Notes: generated by a model not told the origin, from the sequence alone. A stretch of DNA of 6,181 nt from DATHVI01 sp035461385 (GCA_035461385.1 DATHVI010000043.1:1-6181), one strand, 5' to 3'. Positions 1 through 5,950 are shown, counted from the stretch's first letter. Numbers and translations: made by a program.

Positions 1-1985
1 GTCGCCGCGTGCGGTGGCGGGGCCGGCAAGGGCGGCGCATCCTCGGTCTCCGGCGGAGCCGTCGCCGCCCGCCCCGCCACCGGCGGCGGCGTCGGCGCTC
101 GGTCCGCCACCGGCGGAGCCGTCGCCGCCATCGCGGTCTCCGGCGCGCTCGCGGCCGCCGCCTCGCTCACGACCGGCGGCGGCGTCGGCACCCGCCCGAC
201 CGCGGTCTCGGGGAGCGTGACCGCCTGCATCTCGCGCGTGGCCCGCCGCGGCAGGATCGTCACGAGCTCGCGCTGCGTCTCGCTCAGCGGTGGCGGCGTC
301 GCGCCCGCCATCCGGAGCTCGCCCGATGCCTCGGCGCGGTCGCGTCCGAGCGAGCCGATCATCCGGAGCCCCGAGTCGGTGATCGTGCGGGGCAGCGCCG
401 GCCCCGCCTCGGCCGCCGCTTGCAGCGCCGCCGCGCCGACGGCGAGCGAGCCCTGCGGAGGCGTCGCCGAACGCGCCGTCCCGGCCGCCGCCGGCACCGC
501 GCCCGCAGCACCGCTCGCCGCTGCCTCGCCGCTCGCCGCATTCTCCACCGCGCCCGGCTCCGGCTCGCCGCTGGACGGCTCGCCCGCCGCCCGCTCGCCG
601 TCGTCGGCCAGATCGCGCGCCAACGCGGCCGCGACGCCGTTCCCCGCCGGCGTCCCGTTCGCGTGCGGCTCGAAGTCGTCGCCCAGGTCCTCGAACAGGA
701 GCGGCTCGATCGCCTGCGCCGCCGCCACCGCCTCGTCGATCAGGCGCAGGCTCGACGGGCGGTACCCGCCCATCAGCGCGCCCGGCATCGACTCGCCGGG
801 CTCCGGCTCGGGCTCCGGCTCGGGCGCCGCCGCCGCCGACACCGCCGAGCTCGCCCGCTCCATCGCCGCCGCCGCCGCCGCCAGCGCCTCCGCGGGGCTC
901 GCGGCCTCGTCGAGATCGAGCTCCGGTCCCCGATGCGGCCCCGACACCGCATCCCTGATCGGCGACGGCGCGGGCGTCGCCGGCTCCAGCTCGACGAGCG
1001 CCATCGGCCTGCCGGTGTCGCGCCGCACCGGCGCCGCGTGATCCAGATCGACCAGCATCTCCTCGAAGTACAGCTTCGAGATCGCCTGGAGGCACTCGAG
1101 GTCGCCGAGGTCCGAGGCGTCGATCACCTCGAGCAAGGTCCGCTTGCCGTCGATCAGCCGCAGCAGCCGGTTGTGGTCGTCGGGCACGTCGCCGAGCCGC
1201 ACCGACAGCTCCGCCGCGTCGACCTCGAACCGATGCTGGAGCGAGGGGAGCTGCTCGAGCAGCCGCGACCACTCGTCGAGGCGCCGCATCCCCTCCATCA
1301 ACAACCCCTGCGAGCTGATCGCGATCGCCTCCCGCCGCCGCACCGTCCGGAACACCACCTCGAACTCGCCCTCGTTCCACGTCAGGAGCCGGTACACCGC
1401 GTCCTCGCCCTGGAGCGCACCCGCCTCCGCGTCGATGACGCGGCCATCGCGGAAGTAGATCGCCGCCTGCCGGCCGCGATCGCCGGTGAACTGGATGACG
1501 CCCGACTTGCGGCTGATCTCGATCGTCTGGATCACGTCGACGACCGGCATGTCCGCCACCCGGCCGGCGAACCGGGTCCGTCCGTCCCGCCGCTCCTCGA
1601 AGCGCGTGCGCTGGCGCTTCTGCAGCAGGATGTTGATCCGGGTGATGATCTCCTTGATGTAGATCGGCTTCGTCAGGTAGTCGTCGACGCCGAGCTCGAG
1701 GCCCCGGATCTTGTTCTCGATCGCGTTCTCGGCGGTCAGGAAGATGAACGGGATCTCGCCCCAGTCCGGTGTCGCGCGCACGCGCCGGCGCAGCTCGAAG
1801 CCGTCGCCGTCGGGGAACGTCGTCTCCGAGATGATGAGGTCCGGCGCGTCGAGCTCGAGCTTGTCGAGCGCGTCCGTCACGGACACAGCAGGGGTGACCG
1901 TGAACCCTGCTTTGCGCAGGGACACCTCGAGGACCCGCAGGCTGCGGGTGTCCCCGTCTACGAGGAGCAAGCTTTGCTTCGACAC
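1..1985 (-). CDS. Response regulator-like protein: atypical receiver + DUF4388 (PATAN-type) domain + long Ala/Pro-rich tail; C-terminus beyond window
   Basis: Translating the minus strand from GTG at 1985 gives an open frame to the left edge (about 661 codons, no stop), so the gene is partial at its 3' end. An in-frame TAG lies about 40 bp upstream and no other good start intervenes, which fixes the GTG. Residues 1-125 are a receiver fold: LLLVDGD (6-12), LIISETTFPDGDG (50-62), FLTAEN (82-87) and DDYLTKPI (101-108). The Thr84 and Lys106 switch residues are present, but the phospho-acceptor position is Glu54 and the second residue of the acidic pair is Gly11. Residues ~137-300 resemble DUF4388/PATAN: FAGRVADMPVVDVIQ, then IYFRDGRVIDAEAG and WNEGEFEVVF. 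After ~305 comes low-complexity Ala/Pro/Glu sequence with an (EP)4 run near residue 390 and more complex islands near residues 397-435 and 525-585. Receiver-DUF4388 proteins are common in myxobacteria, often of unknown output. The role is probably protein-protein signalling in the cytoplasm; the partner is unknown. No DNA-binding or enzymatic output domain is visible in the part present. Confidence 0.88.
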   Translation of the reverse strand, partial: MSKQSLLLVDGDTRSLRVLEVSLRKAGFTVTPAVSVTDALDKLELDAPDLIISETTFPDGDGFELRRRVRATPDWGEIPFIFLTAENAIENKIRGLELGVDDYLTKPIYIKEIITRINILLQKRQRTRFEERRDGRTRFAGRVADMPVVDVIQTIEISRKSGVIQFTGDRGRQAAIYFRDGRVIDAEAGALQGEDAVYRLLTWNEGEFEVVFRTVRRREAIAISSQGLLMEGMRRLDEWSRLLEQLPSLQHRFEVDAAELSVRLGDVPDDHNRLLRLIDGKRTLLEVIDASDLGDLECLQAISKLYFEEMLVDLDHAAPVRRDTGRPMALVELEPATPAPSPIRDAVSGPHRGPELDLDEAASPAEALAAAAAAMERASSAVSAAAAPEPEPEPEPGESMPGALMGGYRPSSLRLIDEAVAAAQAIEPLLFEDLGDDFEPHANGTPAGNGVAAALARDLADDGERAAGEPSSGEPEPGAVENAASGEAAASGAAGAVPAAAGTARSATPPQGSLAVGAAALQAAAEAGPALPRTITDSGLRMIGSLGRDRAEASGELRMAGATPPPLSETQRELVTILPRRATREMQAVTLPETAVGRVPTPPPVVSEAAAASAPETAMAATAPPVADRAPTPPPVAGRAATAPPETEDAPPLPAPPPHAA
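51..189. repeat. Internal coding repeats in the Pro/Ala-rich tail
   Basis: CGGCGGAGCCGTCGCCGCC occurs at 51-69 and again at 111-129, exactly 60 bp (20 codons) apart. ACCGGCGGCGGCGTCGGC occurs at 79-96 and 172-189, 93 bp (31 codons) apart. On the minus strand these encode recurring AATAPP and TPPPV motifs. Both spacings are multiples of three, so the repeats expand within the reading frame. This fits a flexible linker that grows and shrinks by slippage or recombination rather than a folded domain. Confidence 0.6.
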
Positions 1986-2058
1986 GCCAACCGACGAATC
2001 GGCTTTGAGAATCGTATCGGACTACGCACAGCGTCGCCAGCGAGGGTAGCCTCCTCCG
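1986..2058. promoter_or_regulatory. Divergent promoter region between the regulator and the larA-like/rsmG/mug unit
   Basis: This 73-bp spacer separates two divergently read genes, so it should carry both promoters. It is visibly less GC-rich than its flanks. Minus strand: a weak sigma70-like pair, TGGCGA (2039-2034) and TACGAT (2016-2011), with a 17-bp spacer would start transcription about 20 bases before the GTG at 1985. Plus strand: TTGAGA at 2005-2010 could be a -35 element, but no good -10 sits at the right distance. GAGGG at 2042-2046 is a possible ribosome binding site for the GTG at 2059, although its spacing of 12 is long. The short dyad CCGACGAATCGG overlaps 1991-2002. Assignment as a promoter rests mainly on gene arrangement; the boxes are weak. 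Confidence 0.35.
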
Positions 2059-3207
2059 GTGGTCGAGCTTCCGTATGGTCGGGTTCCCTACCTGCTCGAC
2101 CCCGGCGCTCGCCGTGTGCTCGTCGTGAGCGCGCCCGAACGCCCTTCGCCGCCGCCGCTCGCACCGCTCCTCGAGGCGGCGCTCGATGCCCCGGTGGGGC
2201 GATCTCGCATCGAGCACCTGGTGCGCGCAGGTGCGAAGGTCACCGTCATCGTCAGCGACGCCACCCGCGCCGAGCCGCGCGCCGCGTTCCTCGAGTCGCT
2301 CCGGGCGCGCCTCCCCGCCGTCGCGTGGACGCTCGCGATCGCCACCGGCACGCACGGCCCCGCCGATCTCGCCGCGCTCGACCTCCCCGCTGACATCCTG
2401 CCCGACGCGCGCATCGTCAACCACGACGGCCACGCCGACGCCGACCTCGTCACGCTCGGCGTCACGAGCCGCGGCACGCCGGTCCGGCTCCATCGCTGCG
2501 TCGTCGACGCCGACCTCGTCATCGCGACCGGCTGCATCCGGCCGCACTACTTCGCCGGCTTCGGCGCCGGCGTGAAGGCGATCTTCCCCGGCCTCGGCGC
2601 CGCGGCCGCGATCCGCCACAACCACGCGCTGAAGACGCAGCCCCGCTCGCGCGCCGGCATCGTCGTCGGCAACCCGTGCCGCGACGACCTCGAGGAGGCC
2701 TTCTCCCTCCTCGCCACGCCGGCGTTCCTCCTCGACGGCGTCTGCGGCCCCGACGACGCGATCCACGCCGCCGTCGCCGGCGATCCGGTCGCTGCGTTTC
2801 GCGCCGGCGTCGACATCGCGCGGCCGTGGTTCACCGTGCGCGCGCCGCGCGCCTCGCTCGTGGTCGCGTCCGATGCCCTGCCGGTGACCGCCTCGCTCTA
2901 CCAGGCCGCGAAGATCGCCGCCGCGGTCGCCCCGCTCGTCGCCGAGGGCGGCACCCTGGTCCTCGCCGCCGAGTGCGCCGGCGGCATCGGCCCGCTCGAC
3001 GTCGTGAACGAGGCCATCTTCCGCATCGGCGTGCTCCCCCGCCTCGCACCGGACGCCAGGCTCGCCCTCGTCTCGTCGCTCTCGGCAGAAGACGTCGGCC
3101 GCACGCTCCTCACCCACGCTCCTTCCATCGAGTCCCTCCTCCACGACGCCGACCCGATCCTCGTCGTCCCTCGCGCCAGCCGCCTCCTCGTCGAACCAAC
3201 CTCATGA
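2059..3207 (+). CDS. LarA-family (DUF2088) nickel-pincer-nucleotide-dependent racemase/epimerase homologue
   Basis: The product has 382 residues; characterised LarA lactate racemase has about 424. The GTG start gives MVELPYG, the usual beginning of this family. The residues that bind the nickel-pincer nucleotide in LarA have counterparts at matching spacing: D67-x-T-R70 (LarA Asp72/Arg75), ATGTH with His99 (His108), HYFAGFGAGVKAIFPG with His163 and Lys173 (His174/Lys184, the cofactor-attachment lysine), His189 (His200), and YQAAK with Gln282 and Lys285 (Gln295/Lys298). A catalytically complete enzyme is therefore likely. Family members interconvert stereoisomers of 2-hydroxy acids (lactate, malate, gluconate-type substrates) by hydride transfer in the cytoplasm; the substrate here cannot be read from sequence. 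No larB, larC, larE or nickel transporter is in the window, so cofactor synthesis must be encoded elsewhere. Its TGA stop overlaps the rsmG ATG as ATGA, implying translational coupling. Confidence 0.9.
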   Translation: MVELPYGRVPYLLDPGARRVLVVSAPERPSPPPLAPLLEAALDAPVGRSRIEHLVRAGAKVTVIVSDATRAEPRAAFLESLRARLPAVAWTLAIATGTHGPADLAALDLPADILPDARIVNHDGHADADLVTLGVTSRGTPVRLHRCVVDADLVIATGCIRPHYFAGFGAGVKAIFPGLGAAAAIRHNHALKTQPRSRAGIVVGNPCRDDLEEAFSLLATPAFLLDGVCGPDDAIHAAVAGDPVAAFRAGVDIARPWFTVRAPRASLVVASDALPVTASLYQAAKIAAAVAPLVAEGGTLVLAAECAGGIGPLDVVNEAIFRIGVLPRLAPDARLALVSSLSAEDVGRTLLTHAPSIESLLHDADPILVVPRASRLLVEPTS

Positions 3208-3779
3208 CGCACCTCGTCACAGACCTGGCCTCGCTCGATCCGGATCTCCTCCAGAAGCTCGAGCAATTCCGCGATCTTCTCCTCCAGTGGAACCGCCGCA
3301 TCAACCTCACCGCGGCGCGCACCGCAGCCGAGGTCGACGAGCACATCCGCGACAGCCTCCACGTCATCCCGCATCTCCGGTCCTCGCCCCGCGTCCTCGA
3401 CGTCGGCTCCGGCGGCGGGTTCCCGGTCGTGATCGCCGCCCTCTGCCTGCCCGCCAGCTCGTTCACCGCGCTCGAGCCCGTCCACAAGAAGCACGCCTTC
3501 CTTCGCACCGCCGCTCGCGAGCTCGAGCTGCCGAACCTCGATCCGCTCTCGGCTCGCGTCGAGGACCACGCCGTCCACGACTACGACGCCGCCACCTCTC
3601 GCGCGACGTTCGACCTGCGCGAGTGGCTGCTCCTCGGCGCCCAGCTCGTCCATCCCGGTGGCATCGTGCTCGGCTTCGAGGCCACGCGCCGCGACGACCT
3701 GCCTCAGCCGCTCGAGCGCCACCCCTACGCCCTCGACGGCAAGCAGCGCTCGATCGTCCTCTTCCACCGGCAGCCCTGA
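3204..3779 (+). CDS. rsmG: 16S rRNA (guanine-527-N7) methyltransferase RsmG (GidB)
   Basis: The product has 191 residues; E. coli RsmG has 207. RsmG transfers a methyl group from S-adenosylmethionine to N7 of G527 in 16S rRNA, near the streptomycin site. Visible motifs in order: W29-N-RR-INLTA (33-37), EHIRDSL (46-52), the SAM-binding loop LDVGSGGGFP (65-74), E91-P-V-H-K95-K96-H-A-F-L, and TSRA with Arg133. Two departures from the family: the loop reads GGGFPV rather than GGGFPG, and the usual C-terminal Lys-Gly after the last core strand is replaced by GFEA (157-160). It is therefore somewhat divergent but recognisable end to end. The ATG overlaps the upstream stop (ATGA) and no Shine-Dalgarno sequence is evident, so translation probably depends on reinitiation. 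parA and parB, frequent rsmG neighbours, are not adjacent. Confidence 0.9.
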   Translation: MTHLVTDLASLDPDLLQKLEQFRDLLLQWNRRINLTAARTAAEVDEHIRDSLHVIPHLRSSPRVLDVGSGGGFPVVIAALCLPASSFTALEPVHKKHAFLRTAARELELPNLDPLSARVEDHAVHDYDAATSRATFDLREWLLLGAQLVHPGGIVLGFEATRRDDLPQPLERHPYALDGKQRSIVLFHRQP

Positions 3780-4363
3780 TGGTCCCGCGCGACGCCCCAT
3801 GGCGCCCGACGAAGGTGCAGCTCGAGGCCGCTACCCGGAAGAAGGTCCGCGACCTGATCCAACCGGACCTCGACGTCCTCTTCTGCGGCATCAACCCCGG
3901 CCGCTACAGCGCCGCCGTCGGGCACCACTTCGCCGGCCCTGGCAACCTCTTCTGGCCCACCCTCTTCGCGGCCGGCTTCACGCCCCGGCGCTTCACCGCC
4001 TTCGAGGACGCCCAGCTCCTGCCCCTCGGGTTCGGCATCACCAACTTCGTCGCTCGCGCCTCCGCCGCTGCCAGCGAGCTCCACCCCGACGAGCTCCGCG
4101 CCGGCGCCCGCACGCTCACCCGCAAGGTCCGGCGTTACACCCCTCGCTTCGTCGCCTTCCTCGGGCTCCAGGCCTATCGCCTCGCCTTCGACCGCCGGAA
4201 GGCCCAGGTCGGCCTCCAACCCGAGCTCATCGGGCCCTCTCGCCTCTGGCTCCTGCCCAACCCCAGCGGCCTCAACGCCCACCACCAGCCTCCCATCCTG
4301 AAGCAGATGTTCTCCGAGTTGCTGGCCTCCGTGCGCTCCGAGTCCGAGCCCGAGTCTCGCTGA
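3779..4363 (+). CDS. mug: Mug/TDG-family mismatch-specific uracil/thymine-DNA glycosylase
   Basis: The product has 194 residues; E. coli Mug has 168. Enzymes of this family (UDG family 2) excise uracil, ethenocytosine and in some members thymine from mismatches with G, starting base-excision repair of deaminated or alkylated bases. Motif 1 is GINPG (37-41), with Asn39 at the catalytic Asn of Mug/TDG. GHHFAGPGNLFW (48-59) closely resembles the thymine-DNA glycosylase version of this segment. GFGITNFVAR (84-93) is also family-typical, and NPSGLN (161-166) is the helix-intercalating loop. The last nine residues (SESEPESR region) fall in the 28-bp repeat that supplies the stop, so this tail is probably not conserved. 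The ATG shares one base with the rsmG stop (TGATG), so it is the third coupled gene of the unit. The N-terminal ~25 basic residues exceed E. coli Mug and may aid DNA binding, which is inference. Confidence 0.92.
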   Translation: MVPRDAPWRPTKVQLEAATRKKVRDLIQPDLDVLFCGINPGRYSAAVGHHFAGPGNLFWPTLFAAGFTPRRFTAFEDAQLLPLGFGITNFVARASAAASELHPDELRAGARTLTRKVRRYTPRFVAFLGLQAYRLAFDRRKAQVGLQPELIGPSRLWLLPNPSGLNAHHQPPILKQMFSELLASVRSESEPESR

Positions 4364-4423
4364 GGCCGAGCCCAAGCCCGAGTCTCGCTGAGGCCAAGGC
4401 CGAGGCCGAGTCTCGCTGAGACC
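4350..4423. repeat. Three-copy 28-bp tandem repeat spanning the mug stop codon
   Basis: CCGAGTCTCGCTGAGGCC is found at 4350-4367 and 4378-4395, and with one change (GAGACC) at 4406-4423; the period is exactly 28 bp. The first copy contains the mug stop codon (TGA at 4361-4363), and the other two lie in the spacer. The unit's remaining ten bases are variable GAGCC/AAGGCC-type sequence. In the third copy GTCTC-GCT-GAGAC forms a small 5-bp hairpin. No T-run follows, so it is not a typical intrinsic terminator. A partial CCGAGT..GAGCC motif just upstream suggests the repeat grew into the gene end. Confidence 0.85.
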
Positions 4424-4873
4424 GGCGGAGAAGTGAGGACGCGTGCGTGGGTGCTCGCAAGTGGACGCGCGGCGCGGGGCTCGGGGTACCTCTTCGAACC
4501 CGCTCCACCCCGGCGGCCCCCCCGGGCGTTCCCTGCTTCGCAGTGGGGGTTGGTGCTCGCGGCCACGGCGGATGTTGGTGCTTGCTCGACCGGTGAGCCC
4601 CGCGTCCGGTCCGCTTCGCTTCGCTTCGCGGCCGGCCGCTGGGGGGCCCCGCCGCCGGGGTTCCGCTCTTCGAAGAGGTCCCCTCGCCTTGGCGCCGCGC
4701 GTTGGCGCCGCTCGGGGGAACCTTGACCCGTTGCTCCGCGGCAAGCGCCGTCGTGGATGGACTCGGCACGGGGTTTGACGTCGCACGGGGGAACCCTGGT
4801 CCGTCCTCCACCGTTCACGTAGGGAACCTGCGAGATCTGGGAAGCCGGGCTCCCCCGTTTGGGGCTCCGTGTT
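4364..4873. other. Convergent gene-free spacer between mug and bioD
   Basis: These 510 bp separate two genes that point at each other. Several short open frames exist on both strands, but they are Arg/Pro/Ala-rich, overlap each other and show no recognisable motif, so I do not call a gene. The stretch holds two of the three 28-bp repeats, the large inverted repeat at 4483-4683, GCTTC in triplicate at 4613-4627, the palindrome GCGGCCGGCCGC at 4628-4639, and direct repeats: GTTGGTGCT at 4549 and 4574, TTGGCGCCG at 4689 and 4702, CGGGGGAACC at 4713 and 4786. No hairpin followed by a T-run marks a terminator for either gene. Confidence 0.6.
4483..4683. repeat. Large imperfect inverted repeat (two paired 11-bp blocks around a ~133-bp centre)
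   Basis: ACCTCTTCGAA at 4488-4498 is perfectly complementary to 4669-4679. The flanking GGGG (4483-4486) pairs with 4680-4683 if one T is bulged. Further in, ACCCCGGCGGC at 4507-4517 pairs perfectly with 4651-4661. The segments between the blocks are 8 and 7 nt, so both arms are nearly the same length and could form one long interrupted stem. The centre has a smaller hairpin, CTGC-TTC-GCAG (4533-4543), and the 12-bp palindrome at 4628-4639. It could be a dispersed palindromic repeat or a structured RNA. There is no transposase, so it is not an autonomous element. Confidence 0.7.
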
Positions 4874-4885
4874 TCACGTGAAACG
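4870..4885. other. parS: parS-like centromere site (ParB binding)
   Basis: TGTTTCACGTGAAACG matches the widely conserved bacterial parS palindrome TGTTTCACGTGAAACA at 15 of 16 positions, including the CACGTG centre and both GTTTC/GAAAC arms. ParB loads here as a CTP-dependent clamp and spreads, and ParA then moves the origin region. The site overlaps the last codons of bioD: read on the minus strand, its inner bases supply ..Phe-Thr-TGA. parS sites in many bacteria lie in the origin region, and myxobacteria are known to have many copies. ParA and ParB are not encoded in this window. The only mismatch is the outermost base. Confidence 0.82.
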
Positions 4886-5518
4886 CACCTGGAGCAGGCC
4901 GTCGAGCACGCCGGGGTCGGTCCAGAGACAGAGCACGAGGCCAGAGAAACGGCGCCGGATCTCGTCCGCGTTCTCCTTCACGAAGGCGGGGTCTTCGCCT
5001 GGTCGGCATGACATCACGACCGCGGCGATCTGCTGGCCATCGCGGCCGACGGCTTCCACGGTCAACAGCGTGTGATTGATGGTGCCGAGGGTGCCCCGCG
5101 CCACGACGATGACCGGCAGCCCGAGCCGCCTCGCGAGTCCACCCATGTCGAGGTCGTCCGTGATCGGGACTCGCCACCCGCCGGCGCCCTCGACCAGGAG
5201 CAGGTCCGCATTCGCGCCGAGCCTGAATGTCTCCACGATCCGTTCAGGATCGATCTCTCCCTCTGTGCGGGCTGCCATCAAGGGCGCGACCGGCCGCCGG
5301 AATCGATACAGGCCGCGAAGCTCCCCCTCTTGCCACTCGCTGGAAATCGCCTCCTGGTCTTCCCCCACGAGCTGTCCATTCACCAACCCACAGCCCGTCT
5401 CGATCGGCTTCCACGCGAAGACCCGCTTCCCAAGCTGGCGAGCTCGCTTCGCCAGGGCCGCGGTGACATGCGTCTTCCCGACTCCCGTATCCGTGCCAGT
5501 GACGAAGTAGCCGTTCAT
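4874..5518 (-). CDS. bioD: ATP-dependent dethiobiotin synthetase BioD
   Basis: The product has 214 residues, a normal length. BioD closes the ureido ring of 7,8-diaminopelargonic acid using CO2 and ATP to give dethiobiotin, the penultimate step of biotin synthesis, in the cytoplasm. Motifs: P-loop GTDTGVGKT (8-16), Lys37 in KPIETGC (the substrate-carbamate lysine), GEDQEA with Asp54 (Mg/ATP site), PVAPLMAAR (76-84), EGAGG (110-114) and LGTINHTLLT (144-153). All expected catalytic residues are present. ATG at 5518 puts the P-loop at its usual place; the ribosome binding site is weak (GGAG about 19 bases upstream). No other biotin gene (bioA, bioB, bioF) flanks it: upstream is a repeat array and downstream a convergent spacer, so it appears to be a lone gene here. 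Its C-terminus (..Val-Arg-Phe-Thr) and stop are encoded by the parS-like site. Confidence 0.95.
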   Translation of the reverse strand: MNGYFVTGTDTGVGKTHVTAALAKRARQLGKRVFAWKPIETGCGLVNGQLVGEDQEAISSEWQEGELRGLYRFRRPVAPLMAARTEGEIDPERIVETFRLGANADLLLVEGAGGWRVPITDDLDMGGLARRLGLPVIVVARGTLGTINHTLLTVEAVGRDGQQIAAVVMSCRPGEDPAFVKENADEIRRRFSGLVLCLWTDPGVLDGLLQVRFT

Positions 5519-5648
5519 CCCGAATCAGGGTGCTGCTCCGGCGATGGTGGCACGGATTGGCACCTGCCCTGATCCCAGGCCGGGGAGATCTAGTTGTCGC
5601 CCAGCACGATGACGGCGCCCCACCAGCGTATACGTCGCTCGGGGTCGC
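5519..5648. other. bioD upstream leader, no convincing gene
   Basis: This 130-bp stretch lies between the bioD start and the repeat array and should contain the bioD promoter. I find no strong -35/-10 pair. A short minus-strand frame ends at 5590 with a motif-poor C-terminal sequence, and another ends at 5525, six bases before the bioD ATG. Both run back into the repeat array and shift through its units, so I do not call them genes. A plus-strand frame from 5530 runs into the repeat as Pro/Arg-rich sequence and is also not supported. Confidence 0.45.
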
Positions 5649-5790
5649 ACCCGAGATACGACTGCACCCAACCCAGATTCCTCCCTGGCAGATACCGCCA
5701 CGCCCCCCGCGAATACGACTCCGCCCACGCCAGATACCTCCCTGACCCCGCGAATACGACTCCGCCCACGCAAATAGCGCCTCGCCCCCG

Positions 5791-5950
5791 CAGATACCTC
5801 CGCCCCACGGCGGTCACGACTGCGGCACCGCCAGATACCTCCCCCACGGCGGTCACGACTGCGGCACGCCAGATACCCCTGCCCCACGGCGGTCACGACT
5901 GCGGCACGCCAGATACCTCCGCCCCACGGCGGTCACGACTGCGGCACCGC
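5791..5950. repeat. Homogeneous core of the array: four units of 38-41 bp
   Basis: Units start at 5791, 5832, 5870 and 5910, each with CAGATACC, and are 41, 38, 40 and 41 bp long. The 20-mer ACGGCGGTCACGACTGCGGC is exactly repeated at 5807, 5846, 5886 and 5926. The first and fourth units are identical over all 41 bases, while the middle two differ by small indels and substitutions, a pattern suggesting recent amplification or conversion. Within the 20-mer, GCGGTC-AC-GACTGC is an imperfect dyad (5 of 6 pairs), so a dimeric protein could in principle bind it. Confidence 0.88.

Noticed and set aside
1370..1390. CGTTCCACGTCAGGAGC as a second parS
   Set aside because: Only the left half (GTTCCACGT) matches; the right half does not. 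It encodes conserved DUF4388 residues (LLTWNEG region), so codon constraint explains it.
9..2393. Long plus-strand open frame of 794 codons
   Set aside because: It is antisense to the receiver-DUF4388 gene and extends into the LarA gene out of frame. The product is Arg-rich with no motifs, while the minus-strand reading gives clear conserved domains. It is a by-product of extreme GC bias.
2898..3800. Minus-strand open frame of 300 codons opposite rsmG
   Set aside because: The opposite strand encodes recognisable LarA and RsmG motifs in register, and this reading has none.
4433..4726. Small plus-strand open frames in the mug-bioD spacer
   Set aside because: They lie over the inverted repeat, overlap other equally open frames on both strands, lack a ribosome binding site and show no family resemblance.
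3725..4786. Minus-strand open frame of 353 codons opposite mug and into the spacer
   Set aside because: It is antisense to Mug motifs and then crosses the 28-bp repeats and inverted repeat; low-complexity Arg/Pro/Gly sequence without a domain.
4852..4864. CCCCC-GTTT-GGGG as a terminator for bioD
   Set aside because: The stem is only four base pairs and no T-run follows on the minus strand, so it does not meet intrinsic terminator criteria.
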